Source of the DNA: Kangiellaceae bacterium
GTDB taxonomy: Bacteria; Pseudomonadota; Gammaproteobacteria; Enterobacterales; Kangiellaceae
Direction: 5' to 3'
Assembly (NCBI GenBank): GCA_019090895.1
Contig: JAHRVB010000197.1
Coordinates: 1 to 55,158 of the forward strand
DNA length: 55,158 bases
Part shown: piece by piece, positions 18,694 to 27,999 of the stretch
Layout of the letters: every line of letters starts with the position of its first letter
Position numbering within the stretch: position 1 is the first letter of the stretch
Notes under the pieces: generated by a model
What the model saw: only the letters and a program-made list of their open reading frames with translations
What the model was told of the DNA's origin: nothing
The model's database searches: none
Program-made: the position numbers and the translations under genes

Positions 18694-19004
18694 ATTGTAA
18701 TGGTCAGTTAGGCAAACCAATGGAATATCAGCGAAGGGCTATTGACAGAACTAAATTCTGTTTGTATCCTTCGGCGCGCTTCAGGTAGTTATAAGATAGG
18801 GATATTAATATTGATTCTCAAGACAAACTTTTCCATTAGTTTTGAGTGAGATTAGGGAAAATAACTATCTATCTACATATCTAACTAAGTGATTTATAAG
18901 AAATTTGAAGGATGTGGTGAAAAAACGCTCTACTTTCAAAATCCTCATATATACTTACATTCTAGCGACTCTTTCTTCTAAACATTTAGATTCGCTTAGC
19001 AAAA

Positions 19005-19034
19005 TTGCTTAAACTAATTTAAAACAAATATAAA
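19005..19034 (+). promoter_or_regulatory. Candidate promoter of the exopolysaccharide operon
   Basis: TTGCTT at 19005-19010, an 18-base spacer and TATAAA at 19029-19034 form a moderate sigma70-like promoter 65 bases before the sugar transferase ATG. Confidence 0.4.
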
Positions 19035-19098
19035 CGTACCTCTTAGTATAAGTTTCGCTATGGTGAAGCTGAATAAGAGTTATATAGATTAAGGCATT

Positions 19099-20553
19099 AT
19101 GGTCACATTTAAAGTATTTAATCATCATTTTAGAACAACCTACTTGTTTCTGCTGTTAGCGGAATTTGCATTATTGTTCCTGTACGTATACGCGGCTGTG
19201 TATTTTCGTTTTCAAACTGTTGAGTGGCAACCTGTAATCGAAAGCCTGGAAAGACTTCCATTAAAAGCTTTCATCTATTCTTTATTCATGACTTTATCAA
19301 TGATTGCTATGGGTCAATATCAGACTCCAGCGCCTCGAGGAAAGCACTATTTCACTCAAATTCTTCAAAGGGTAACTATAAGCTTAATTTTAGGTTCCTT
19401 AGGATTGTTGGTTGTTTATTATGTATTCCCAGAAGTCTTAATCGGCCGAGGTATCTTCGGAATAGCAGTAGGCTTTTCATTGTTAGGCGTGTCGATATTG
19501 AGAACAATTTTATATCATACTGTTGATGGCAGAGCGCTTAGAAGAAAAATACTTGTGTTAGGTGTTGGCGATTTTGCAGCAAACATACTTGATTCGAACT
19601 GGGAACAGGATGATGTCGATGCGCCGCCGGCGAGGGTTCTTTCGCCTTCTTACGCTAGTTACGTCATCCACGGCTTCGTTCAGATTGCTGATGAAGAATT
19701 AAAAATTTCAGAGAAATACTTGGTAAATACTGGAGACGATTTAGCCGAATATTGTCTGGAGTATGGTATCGATGAAGTTGTATTAGCGATAAATGATCGC
19801 AGAAAAAAAATGCCGGTTGATGCTCTACTAAGTTGTAAGCTTTCAAATATTAATGTAATTGAATTTGTTGCCTTTTGGGAAAGAGAAAAAGGCATGTTGA
19901 GGCTAGATATGTTGAACCCTAGTTGGATGATCTTTAGTGACAGTGGTCCTAAAGGCGGTATTGGAAATATGCTTAGTAGGGTATTCGATATTTCTCTTAG
20001 TTTTGTTATTTTGTTATTTATGCTTCCACTTCTAATTATCACGGCCGTATTAATCTATTTGGAAAGTGGATTTAAAGGGCCTATTTTCTACCGTCAAACG
20101 CGAGTAGGTCAGGACGGTCGACACTTCGATTTACTAAAGTTTAGAAGCATGATTGTGGATGCAGAAAAAGACGGTGAGGCAAAATGGGCTTCACCGTCAG
20201 ATGCAAGGATCACTAGGATAGGTATGTTTATACGAAAAGTAAGAATTGATGAGTTACCTCAATTACTCAACATATTTAGAGGTGACATGAGCATTGTAGG
20301 CCCAAGGCCGGAAAGACCCGAGTTCGTAACAAAGCTGGAAAAACAAATTCCCTTCTTTCAAGCTAGACACAGTGTTAAACCTGGATTAGCCGGCTGGGCG
20401 CAATTAAAATACCCCTACGGAGCCAGTGAAAAAGATGCATATAATAAACTACAATATGATCTTTATTATGTTAAAAATCACTCTATATTTATGGATGCTT
20501 TCATTTTATTACAAACAGTAGAAGTGATACTATTAGGTAAAGGGGCTAGATAA
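19099..20553 (+). CDS. Undecaprenyl-phosphate sugar-1-phosphate transferase, EpsB/XrtA-associated type
   Basis: This polyprenol-phosphate sugar transferase starts repeat-unit synthesis by moving a sugar-1-phosphate to undecaprenyl phosphate at the inner membrane. Its N-terminal half has several transmembrane helices and a Rossmann-like domain (ILVLGVGDFAANIL). The C-terminal half is the bacterial sugar transferase domain: one helix (RVFDISLSFVILLFMLPLL), FYRQTRVGQDGRHFDLLKFRSM, and RIDELPQLLNIFRGDMSIVGPRPERPEF. The ending YPYGASEKDAYNKLQYDLYYVKN is characteristic of the PEP-CTERM/exosortase-associated subfamily. It is 484 residues, first gene of the operon, with AAGG before the ATG. The sugar transferred cannot be read from the sequence. 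Confidence 0.93.
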   Translation: MVTFKVFNHHFRTTYLFLLLAEFALLFLYVYAAVYFRFQTVEWQPVIESLERLPLKAFIYSLFMTLSMIAMGQYQTPAPRGKHYFTQILQRVTISLILGSLGLLVVYYVFPEVLIGRGIFGIAVGFSLLGVSILRTILYHTVDGRALRRKILVLGVGDFAANILDSNWEQDDVDAPPARVLSPSYASYVIHGFVQIADEELKISEKYLVNTGDDLAEYCLEYGIDEVVLAINDRRKKMPVDALLSCKLSNINVIEFVAFWEREKGMLRLDMLNPSWMIFSDSGPKGGIGNMLSRVFDISLSFVILLFMLPLLIITAVLIYLESGFKGPIFYRQTRVGQDGRHFDLLKFRSMIVDAEKDGEAKWASPSDARITRIGMFIRKVRIDELPQLLNIFRGDMSIVGPRPERPEFVTKLEKQIPFFQARHSVKPGLAGWAQLKYPYGASEKDAYNKLQYDLYYVKNHSIFMDAFILLQTVEVILLGKGAR

Positions 20554-20563
20554 GGAAAATAAT

Positions 20564-21181
20564 ATGAGAAATATAACAATATTGGTATTAATTTTGGCGA
20601 TTGTTGGCTGCGGTACTACTCCTAAATCAGTGAGTTATGGACCGGAACCGAGCAGTAATAAGAAACTATTGGTTGCTAATTATCTAATTGGTGTCGATGA
20701 TAAAGTTCAAGTTGACGTATGGAAACATCCCGATCTATCGATCTCGGTACCCGTTAGGCCAGATGGAAAAATTTCTGTCCCTTTGATTGGTGAAGTTCTA
20801 GCTGGTGGTCGGTCACCTCAAGAAGTTGCAAGCGAAATAGAGACACGTTTGTCAGAGTATATTAAACAACCTAATGTTGCAGTTATTCTTATAGAATTAC
20901 GGAGCCACGAATATCTTTCAAGGGTTCGAGTAACTGGAGCCGTTCGTTCTCCTTTATCCTTGACTTACAGGCAAGGAATGACTGTTCTTGATGTCGTATT
21001 AGCTGCTGGTGGTTTGAATGATTTTGCTTCTCCAAATGGAACAAAATTATTTCGACGTAATGACGGAAAGTTACAATCAATCGAAATAGAGCTAGGGGAT
21101 ATTTTTAATAGTGGTGATATGAACACCAATTATGCAATGGAACCGGGTGATATACTGTCTGTTCCAGAACGCACGTTTTAG
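20564..21181 (+). CDS. Wza-like polysaccharide export lipoprotein
   Basis: This is a predicted outer-membrane polysaccharide export lipoprotein. A lipobox IVGC puts the modified Cys at residue 16. The polysaccharide export sequence domain (YLIGVDDKVQVDVWKHPDLS, VRPDGKISVPLIGEV) is followed by one SLBB domain (VRVTGAVRSPLSLTYRQGMTVLDVVLAAGGL). At 205 residues it is much shorter than E. coli Wza, as is usual for the exosortase-associated export protein. It would form the periplasmic and outer-membrane exit together with the neighbouring chain-length protein and barrel. AAGGA precedes the ATG, 10 bases after the sugar transferase stop. Confidence 0.92.
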   Translation: MRNITILVLILAIVGCGTTPKSVSYGPEPSSNKKLLVANYLIGVDDKVQVDVWKHPDLSISVPVRPDGKISVPLIGEVLAGGRSPQEVASEIETRLSEYIKQPNVAVILIELRSHEYLSRVRVTGAVRSPLSLTYRQGMTVLDVVLAAGGLNDFASPNGTKLFRRNDGKLQSIEIELGDIFNSGDMNTNYAMEPGDILSVPERTF

Positions 21182-21193
21182 AGAAATATACTG

Positions 21194-22720
21194 ATGAATG
21201 CTGCTGTAGAATTTTTAATCCGACTAGTGATTAAAGAAGCATGGGCAAGAAAGAAGCTTGTGGTGTCCTTATATGTGATTTTATCATTGCTCTTTGCCGG
21301 TATGGCATGGGTGTGGCCTCAAGTATTTACATCATCAGCAACTATAATTGTAGATGATCGTAATATCATCAGACCGCTTATGGAAGGAACAGCACAAACG
21401 ACTGCACTGTCTGAACCCTTAAAATTTGCGCGTTCGATGATGGATAGTCGAACGACCCTCCGCGAAGTGTTGACTCTCGGAGAATGGATTAACGAACAAA
21501 CTCCTCAACGAGAAGTCGACAGCTTGATGGACGATATGCGTTCAAAAACTGATATTTCAAATACAGGTAAAACAATTGTTCATTTGAGTTTTAAGGACAA
21601 AGATCCTCAACGAGCATATCTTGCAGTAAAAGCTATGTCAGAGATTTTTATTCGCGAAAGTTATCTATTTAAACAAAGAGAAAGTGAACGTGCTTATCAA
21701 TTTATTAATGGACAAGCAGAGAGTTATTTAAAGAAGTTACAAACTGCAGATCAAGCTATTAAGGAATTTAGAGAAAAGAACGTAGATTCCACTCCTGGTG
21801 CTTTACAGGCGGCCAACAATAGAATTCTAGAACTTACCCGAAGTATCGAAGACATAAATATAGAGATACTTGGAGAAGAATCTAAATTAGCAGCGCAGCA
21901 GGAACAGTTGGCTGGCGGAGGAGGGGCTAAAAATACCGCTAGTATCGAGCGAGAAACTGCACTTAGAGCAAGAATAACCGCTCTTAAAGCACAGCTTGAG
22001 GATTTGAGACTAATATATAAGGATACTTATCCAGATATCGTACAAATAAATGCACAGGTAGATACCATAGAAAGCCAAATACAAAGAGAAATTTTGGCTA
22101 GAAACTCTAAGCAAGGATTTGAAGGAGAAGATTTGGCAGACTCGCCTATAGCGCAAACTTTACGTAGCGATATTCTAGTCACACAAACGGGCATATCGAC
22201 ATTAAACTCAAGAAACAAACAATTGAATGTTCTATTGGGTAATGAACGCCAAAAAGTGAACCGCATTAACTCCGTTGAGGCGGAAATTACAGAGCTTACT
22301 AGAGAGTCGTCAGTAAATAAATCGAAGTATACTCAGCTTATCGATCAGAGAGAAAGTGCTCGTATTTCCCGTGATATGGATTTAGCTAAGCAGGGGATTA
22401 ACGCGAGGATTCAGGAGGAAGCATTTTTGCCTGCGTCGCCAAAAGGTTTAAGGTTTATGCATTTAATTGTAGTTGGATTATTATTTAGCATTGGGATTCC
22501 ATTAAGCTTCGTATTTGGTTTGTCGTTGTTGGATCAAAAAATAAGAGACCAGAGAGTGATCTCAGAGAAATTACAGTTGCCGATATTAGCTAGTGTACAT
22601 CCAGTTAAAAGCGCAGTAGAAATTCGAAGTGACCTCATGAAAAAATTGACTATTGCGAGTATCGTTGTGGTCATTTGGTCTATTTACGGTTATGAGATTT
22701 GGCTAAAGGTGCAAGGTTAA
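21194..22720 (+). CDS. Wzz-like chain-length determinant protein, XrtA-associated type
   Basis: This inner-membrane polysaccharide co-polymerase is expected to control chain length and connect synthesis with export. It has an N-terminal transmembrane helix (about residues 22-40), a large periplasmic coiled-coil region (residues 150-400, with LRARITALKAQLEDLRLIYKD), and a second helix at LMHLIVVGLLFSIGIPLSF-like sequence near 415-440. Unusually, a third hydrophobic segment closes the protein (IASIVVVIWSIYGYEIWL). It lacks a fused kinase domain; the BY-kinase homologue is the next gene, 3 bases downstream. Confidence 0.9.
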   Translation: MNAAVEFLIRLVIKEAWARKKLVVSLYVILSLLFAGMAWVWPQVFTSSATIIVDDRNIIRPLMEGTAQTTALSEPLKFARSMMDSRTTLREVLTLGEWINEQTPQREVDSLMDDMRSKTDISNTGKTIVHLSFKDKDPQRAYLAVKAMSEIFIRESYLFKQRESERAYQFINGQAESYLKKLQTADQAIKEFREKNVDSTPGALQAANNRILELTRSIEDINIEILGEESKLAAQQEQLAGGGGAKNTASIERETALRARITALKAQLEDLRLIYKDTYPDIVQINAQVDTIESQIQREILARNSKQGFEGEDLADSPIAQTLRSDILVTQTGISTLNSRNKQLNVLLGNERQKVNRINSVEAEITELTRESSVNKSKYTQLIDQRESARISRDMDLAKQGINARIQEEAFLPASPKGLRFMHLIVVGLLFSIGIPLSFVFGLSLLDQKIRDQRVISEKLQLPILASVHPVKSAVEIRSDLMKKLTIASIVVVIWSIYGYEIWLKVQG

Positions 22721-22723
22721 GCT

Positions 22724-23545
22724 ATGAGTATTATTGAATCAGCCTATTTAAAAGATCGTAAATCTAAGAAAGGGGATCTGGAAGAAGATGCTAGTCAGAT
22801 GTCTGATCTACCTAATCAGTCAGCACAAAGTAGCATTGAAACTAGACACGTCGCCTCTAAAGCAAGAAATCATATTGCTCGAATGAAGCAAACAAAAGTT
22901 TATTCTAAAGACGAATTGGCAAATTTGGGCATCATTTCAAAAGACCTGACCAATTCAAAACTGATGACGGAATATCGTAATCTAAGAACAAATTTACTCG
23001 CTAGTTCAGAATCAAAGAATTTCGTAACTTTGATAACATCAATTTCACCTTCCTTTGATTCTAGTTTAGTCACCGCTAATATCGCAGCTGTATTTGCATT
23101 AGACGAAGGTAAGACATCAGTAGTGGTCAATGCGGATATTAGTACACAAAAATGTGATGCTTTATTTTCTGTCGACCCCGTACATGGCTTAGTAGACTTT
23201 ATAGAATCCGATGATTTACTTATAGATAAAATAATTTACGAAACTCCTATAAATAGACTCCGCTATATCCCCATTGGTAGTCGCATCGAAAGTTCGGCAG
23301 AATATTTTAGTGATACACGGATGAAAAAGACTATGGCAAATATTGTCTCTCGATATCCAGAGCGCTATATATTTGTTAATGCACCCTCAATTTCTAGTTC
23401 AGCAGACACACGAATTCTGTTAGATATTTGTCATAAAGTAATTCTAGTTGTTCCATATGGGATTGCAACTGAGGATAACATCAGACAGGCTGTTTTATCG
23501 ATTGGAAGTGAGAAGCTATCGGGCATCGTATTGGAAGAATTTTAA
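22724..23545 (+). CDS. CpsD-like BY-kinase homologue lacking ATP-binding motifs (predicted pseudokinase)
   Basis: Position and overall sequence place this 273-residue protein in the bacterial tyrosine kinase family next to the chain-length protein: MTEYRNLRTNLL near residue 81, and FVTLITS before the P-loop position. The nucleotide motifs are destroyed. Walker A, normally PGEGK[ST], reads SPSFDSSLVTAN (108-119). Walker A', normally VDAD(L/V), reads VNADIS (135-140). Walker B, normally DxPP, reads NAPS (219-222). The C-terminus (LSGIVLEEF) has no tyrosine cluster. The frame is intact and the ATG overlaps no stop, so this is a maintained protein. It probably acts as a structural regulator of the Wzz-like protein (inference). 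Confidence 0.85.
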   Translation: MSIIESAYLKDRKSKKGDLEEDASQMSDLPNQSAQSSIETRHVASKARNHIARMKQTKVYSKDELANLGIISKDLTNSKLMTEYRNLRTNLLASSESKNFVTLITSISPSFDSSLVTANIAAVFALDEGKTSVVVNADISTQKCDALFSVDPVHGLVDFIESDDLLIDKIIYETPINRLRYIPIGSRIESSAEYFSDTRMKKTMANIVSRYPERYIFVNAPSISSSADTRILLDICHKVILVVPYGIATEDNIRQAVLSIGSEKLSGIVLEEF

Positions 23546-23548
23546 TTA

Positions 23549-24895
23549 ATGAAATTTAATAACAATAAAATCGCATTCAATGCGAGCATTATAGCGGTGT
23601 TACTGATTTCTACAACTTCACACGCAGTGCGTTTAGATTACACCTTATATACTACCTACAGGTATAGTGATAATCTGGCCCAAAGCAATGAACAATTATC
23701 CGGTACCGCACTAAACAGTGGAGGAACATTTAACTTTGAGAATGAGGGACAAGGGGTTTGGTCTGTAGATTTTTCTGGAGCAATATCAAAAGAATGGTTT
23801 TCAATTGATGAGCTCGCTGACCAAGATAGAAATCAGTTGAGCGCTAGTGTCGAATATTCACCGACGACCTCGAATTTTGAATTTCTATTAAGAGACGATT
23901 ATTCACAAGCTCCTCGAGATCGTTTTGCGGTAGAAGAAGTTGGTAATTTAGTAGATGTTAATGTGATAACGGCTAGACCTTCCTATTTTTTTAATATTAC
24001 ACCTCTCGATCTGATTAATACTGAAATAACTTATTTAGAGTCTACTAGAGATGGAGAAGATTCTGATGTGTTCGGACAGGAATCTTTTGATTTTGTAAAC
24101 ATATCAAAAGAAATTAGATATGAAAAAACTATTAACACCTCTTCAGATATTTCACTTGTATTTGACAGTGTTACAACACGCTTTAACCAAGATTCAACAG
24201 GCACTAATTTCGAACAGGAAAATTTATTCGTTAGGTGGATAGGTAGAGGAAGACTCAATCAAATTCAATTAGAGTTTGGAAAAGCAAGAGTTACTAACGA
24301 ATTGAATGAAAATTTCGATACTGAATTATTTAACCTGCTTTATTCTAGACAGATTAATCCGAGAAACAATATTGGTATTAGTCTTAGGAACAGCGTTAAT
24401 TTTGTCGTTAGTGAGAGTTTTATCGACGATTCTATCAATGTCGATGATCAAGTCGGTAATTTTGGTAATGCACAAAAAGTTAAGTCTGCTAATGTTACTT
24501 ATACTGTGACTGGTGATGCTCTTTCTGGCAACTTTCAGTTTTTTAGAGCTACATATGAAGGTCTAAACGGGCAGAATAGTGAGAAGCGGCTTGGTGGTGG
24601 ACTAAGCCTAAATTACTCTCTGAGCCAATATCTTTCATCTGCTCCGCAATCTAACGTTAATTTCGTTTTTCAACGAAATAAAAACTCATTTGATACTGTT
24701 GCAGGCGCTGAGATAGAAAATGATGTCGTAGTTTATTCAACACAATTTAATTATTTTGCTCGAGAATCCCTTTCGTTCTTTTTTCAGTATTTGAAGAGAG
24801 ACGCAAGCAGTACAAGTTTGACGTCGGCTTTTCTTAGTGGAGATTCAGAGTCTGTGAGTATCGGGTTTAATTATGCACCGCCTACGGGGCGCTAG
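23549..24895 (+). CDS. Outer-membrane beta-barrel protein of the exopolysaccharide locus
   Basis: This is a predicted outer-membrane protein of 448 residues. A signal peptide (about residues 1-26, ending SHA) is followed by alternating amphipathic strands rich in aromatic and acidic residues throughout, such as LDYTLYTTYRYSDNL and VSIGFNYAPPTGR at the C-terminus. This matches the PEP-CTERM/exosortase-associated outer-membrane barrel (TIGR03016 type, from memory). It probably forms or supports the outer-membrane exit pore, because the Wza-like lipoprotein is short. It lies 3 bases after the BY-kinase homologue. Confidence 0.8.
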   Translation: MKFNNNKIAFNASIIAVLLISTTSHAVRLDYTLYTTYRYSDNLAQSNEQLSGTALNSGGTFNFENEGQGVWSVDFSGAISKEWFSIDELADQDRNQLSASVEYSPTTSNFEFLLRDDYSQAPRDRFAVEEVGNLVDVNVITARPSYFFNITPLDLINTEITYLESTRDGEDSDVFGQESFDFVNISKEIRYEKTINTSSDISLVFDSVTTRFNQDSTGTNFEQENLFVRWIGRGRLNQIQLEFGKARVTNELNENFDTELFNLLYSRQINPRNNIGISLRNSVNFVVSESFIDDSINVDDQVGNFGNAQKVKSANVTYTVTGDALSGNFQFFRATYEGLNGQNSEKRLGGGLSLNYSLSQYLSSAPQSNVNFVFQRNKNSFDTVAGAEIENDVVVYSTQFNYFARESLSFFFQYLKRDASSTSLTSAFLSGDSESVSIGFNYAPPTGR

Positions 24896-24969
24896 AACCT
24901 AGTTTTTATATTCAAGTTCATATCATTTTCAATTTGCAGACAATTATTCTAAGCAGGGTTGTATAGCGC

Positions 24970-25728
24970 ATGGCTTCAATATTTATGTATCACGCAATCG
25001 GTGAAACTGTCGATATTGTAGGCTCAGACCCACATTATGCGGTATCTGCAAGAAATTTTGAGCAACAACTAATTCAAATAAAAAAAAGCGTTCCGTTGGC
25101 AACTCAACTTAGAGATAACGACGAAATCACCGGCAATTGTGTCACCTTCGATGATGGTCATTTATCTAACTATCTTATCGCATTCCCTATTTTAAAACGT
25201 CTAAATATGACATCTGAATTTTACATTAACACTGCTTTTGTCGGCCAAACTAATTACATGAGTTGGGAGCAACTCAAAGAGATGAGCCAAGCTGGCATGA
25301 GCATCCAATCACACGGTCATTATCATAATTATTTTTCTGATTTGAATGAGCAAGATATTACTGAAGAACTTATAAAATCAAAACAGCTAATCGAAGAAAA
25401 TCTTGAAAAAGAAGTTACTGTGTTTGCCCCCCCGGGAGGCCGTTACGATTCGAGGGTTGTAGCAATTGCTAAAACACTCGGTTACCGATGTATAGCCAAC
25501 TCTATACCTGGTAGCATTACGGATAGTTATGCTTTTCTTGTTCCGCGTTTCGCTGTTATTCATTCCACAACTGCACAACGCGTTAAAAACTGGTGTAATC
25601 CATGGAGTATAGATTCGATAAAGCAACAACTTCGCTACAGGCTTTTCGAGATGGCTAAGAAAGCCCTGGGTAATAAAAATTACGATAAACTTCGGTCCAA
25701 ATTACTCAACGAAGAGGCTAAGTTATAG
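24970..25728 (+). CDS. Polysaccharide deacetylase (NodB family) 1
   Basis: This NodB-fold carbohydrate esterase family 4 protein has 252 residues. Motif 1 is VTFDDG with D61-D62, motif 2 is SHGHYH with H115 and H119 as metal ligands, and motif 3 is FAPPGGRYD. It has no signal peptide, so it would act in the cytoplasm or need another route. Removing N- or O-acetyl groups from the polysaccharide is the likely role. It overlaps the next glycosyltransferase transcription unit with only a 1-base gap. Confidence 0.88.
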   Translation: MASIFMYHAIGETVDIVGSDPHYAVSARNFEQQLIQIKKSVPLATQLRDNDEITGNCVTFDDGHLSNYLIAFPILKRLNMTSEFYINTAFVGQTNYMSWEQLKEMSQAGMSIQSHGHYHNYFSDLNEQDITEELIKSKQLIEENLEKEVTVFAPPGGRYDSRVVAIAKTLGYRCIANSIPGSITDSYAFLVPRFAVIHSTTAQRVKNWCNPWSIDSIKQQLRYRLFEMAKKALGNKNYDKLRSKLLNEEAKL

Positions 25729-25729
25729 T

Positions 25730-26866
25730 ATGTTACTAGTCTTCTGGATAAGTTTAGCCTCACTTATCTTTACCTTTGTCGGATATCCTCTACTGCTAAT
25801 AATTTTGTCGAAATTAATCTCTAGGCCTAGTTTAAATTTGCAAGGGCTAGATCATAGTAAATTGCCTGAAGTAGAAGTTATATTAATAGTCCGAAATGTT
25901 TCTTCAATTATTGAAGCTAAACTTAAGAACTTATTGGCGATCGATTATCCGATGGATAAGCTAAAGATCTCGATTGTATCCGATCAATCTTCAGATGATA
26001 CTGTTGCTATAATAAAGAATTTTGATTCTGAGCGAGTCAGTTGTATAGAGAATACTTATAAATCCACTAAATCAGCGTGCCTTAATCAGGCCATTAAATT
26101 GTCTAATGCTGAAATACTAATGATGACAGATGCGCGGCAGACTCATGAACCGGAATCGTTACTACATTTGGTTAAACATTTTAAGAATCCAAAAGTTGGA
26201 GCTGTCAGTGGCGAGTTGATATTGTTGGATCCAGATACTAACGAATTCTCTCAGGGGATGGATGCTTATTGGCAGTATGAAAAATTCATTCGAGCTCTTG
26301 AGTCAAAAATAGCATCTGTACCAGGGGTAACCGGTGCAATATATGCCATGCGTAGAGCTGATTTTGCAAAAATACCTGACCAAACACTTCTAGATGATGT
26401 ACTTATACCGATGAAAATGATACTAAACGGAAAAAGAGTGATCTTTGAATCGCAAGCTATCGCTTTCGACATACCATCGGATGACGCTAACAGAGAAAAA
26501 ATAAGAAAAACAAGAACACTAGCAGGTAATTGGCAGTTATTAGAACTGGAACCGGCTCTGCTAAATCCATTTAAAAACAAAATTTTATTTCAGTTTATAT
26601 CGCATAAGGTCTTACGTTTAATATCACCTTTGTTTTTATTTCTTATTTTGCTTTCCAGTATAGCTCTATCCGGAAACCATCTATTTGGCTTTGTTGCTGC
26701 GATACAAGTATTAGGATATTCGCTTGTTTTACTCTCAAGATATATTCCAATTCTATCTCGGTTACCCTTAGTCAATATTGCTCGATCATTTTTAACCCTA
26801 ATGTGGTTTACTATTCTCGGCTTTTGGGCTTTCTTTTCCAGAAATCATCTAACTATTTGGAAGTGA
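25730..26866 (+). CDS. Membrane GT2 glycosyltransferase
   Basis: This family 2 glycosyltransferase (378 residues) has an N-terminal transmembrane helix, a GT-A domain from about residue 48 and a cluster of transmembrane helices after residue 285. The nucleotide-sugar motif is SDQSSDDT, the metal-binding motif is MMTDARQ, and the catalytic LLDDVLIPM segment contains the base. The processive QxxRW motif is replaced by RTLAGNWQLL, as in related loci. It probably adds a repeat-unit sugar on the cytoplasmic side. Donor and acceptor are unknown. Confidence 0.9.
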   Translation: MLLVFWISLASLIFTFVGYPLLLIILSKLISRPSLNLQGLDHSKLPEVEVILIVRNVSSIIEAKLKNLLAIDYPMDKLKISIVSDQSSDDTVAIIKNFDSERVSCIENTYKSTKSACLNQAIKLSNAEILMMTDARQTHEPESLLHLVKHFKNPKVGAVSGELILLDPDTNEFSQGMDAYWQYEKFIRALESKIASVPGVTGAIYAMRRADFAKIPDQTLLDDVLIPMKMILNGKRVIFESQAIAFDIPSDDANREKIRKTRTLAGNWQLLELEPALLNPFKNKILFQFISHKVLRLISPLFLFLILLSSIALSGNHLFGFVAAIQVLGYSLVLLSRYIPILSRLPLVNIARSFLTLMWFTILGFWAFFSRNHLTIWK

Positions 26867-26870
26867 GCGA

Positions 26871-27998
26871 ATGGTAATAAAGATTCTACATGTGGTGCTA
26901 TCACTTGGGACAGGAGGTTTAGAGAATGGTATTGTCAATACTATCAATGGTTGTGACCGAGAAAAATTTAAGATTGATGTAATTTGTTTACGAGAGCTTG
27001 GAGAACTTGGTGAGCGAATACAAAATCCCAGCTCTGAAGTATTGTTTGATTCCAAAAAATCTAATGGTTTAATGAATGCGGTATCCGCTATTCGAGAGGC
27101 TAACAATAAAAATAACTACAACTTCATACATACTCATGGTTGGGCAACCATGTTAGCGGGTTTTATCGCAAAATTATTAGATAGGTCACCTATAATTATT
27201 AATGGCGAACATGGAACCTTATATTTCAACACATTCAGACAAAGGATTATGCAACGATTTTTGTTTAATAGAATGAAAATCAACTTGTCTGTTTCTGGAG
27301 CTTTAGTAAAAGAAATATCCAGGCGATTTAGAGTTTCTGAGAAACGTTTTATCGCTATTCTTAATGGTGTCGATACAAGTAGATTCCAACCAAATATTTC
27401 AAATAGACAGAGAATTAGAAGTGAATTGGCTTTAGACGAAGATATTTTGTTGGTAGGATCTGTCGGACGTTTAGTAAACGTTAAAAATTATCCAAGCTTA
27501 ATTCGCGCATATGCATTAATACACCAGCAGTACTCGAAATCAAAACTACTATTAGTTGGAGATGGGCCTGAAAGGGAGGCTCTGGTTAAACTTACAGAGC
27601 AGTTAGACTTGGTCAATAATGTCATTTTCCTAGGCAGAAGAGAAGATATTCCTGCGGTGATGAATGCGCTTGATATTTTCGTTTTACCTTCTTTTAGAGA
27701 GGGACTATCAAATACTATTCTTGAAGCAATGTCTTCAGGACTACCAGCTGTGGTATCCAAGGTAGGAGGTAGTCCCGAAATCGTTATTGAAGGTGAAACA
27801 GGTCATTTATTTGAGGTCGATGATATTGCTTACTTATCAAGTCTTGTGCTTAATCTATTTAACAAGCCTAAACAGTTAAATGACATGTCACGAAGAGCGA
27901 GAGAGCATGTCACAAAACATTATTCTTTACTATCCATGGTAGAAAAATATCAAAATGTTTACGAAGATCTAAACATTATTCATAAAGGAAAATCTTAG
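26871..27998 (+). CDS. GT4 glycosyltransferase, exosortase-associated type
   Basis: This family 4 (GT-B) glycosyltransferase has 375 residues. The start ILHVVLSLGTGGLENGIVNTIN resembles the PEP-CTERM/EpsH-associated sugar transferase subfamily (TIGR03088, from memory). The C-terminal EX7E donor motif is visible in SFREGLSNTILEAMSSGLPAVVSKVGG. It starts 4 bases after the GT2 gene and ends 1 base before the ligase gene, deep in the operon. The sugar is unknown. Confidence 0.92.
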   Translation: MVIKILHVVLSLGTGGLENGIVNTINGCDREKFKIDVICLRELGELGERIQNPSSEVLFDSKKSNGLMNAVSAIREANNKNNYNFIHTHGWATMLAGFIAKLLDRSPIIINGEHGTLYFNTFRQRIMQRFLFNRMKINLSVSGALVKEISRRFRVSEKRFIAILNGVDTSRFQPNISNRQRIRSELALDEDILLVGSVGRLVNVKNYPSLIRAYALIHQQYSKSKLLLVGDGPEREALVKLTEQLDLVNNVIFLGRREDIPAVMNALDIFVLPSFREGLSNTILEAMSSGLPAVVSKVGGSPEIVIEGETGHLFEVDDIAYLSSLVLNLFNKPKQLNDMSRRAREHVTKHYSLLSMVEKYQNVYEDLNIIHKGKS

Positions 27999-27999
27999 T

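Larger units (their letters stand above)
18613..19098. other. Gene-free region before the exopolysaccharide operon
   Basis: This 486-base AT-rich stretch holds a long perfect hairpin near its start and a promoter candidate near its end. No gene was recognised. I looked for an ops/JUMPstart element (GGCGGTAG) and found none. Confidence 0.6.

Noticed and set aside
18613..19098. ops/JUMPstart element for RfaH control of the EPS operon
   Set aside because: I looked for GGCGGTAG and close variants before the sugar transferase gene and did not find one.
22724..23545. Sequencing frameshift as cause of the lost kinase motifs
   Set aside because: The frame is continuous over 273 codons and the residues around each motif align with the family. 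The losses are substitutions, not a shift.
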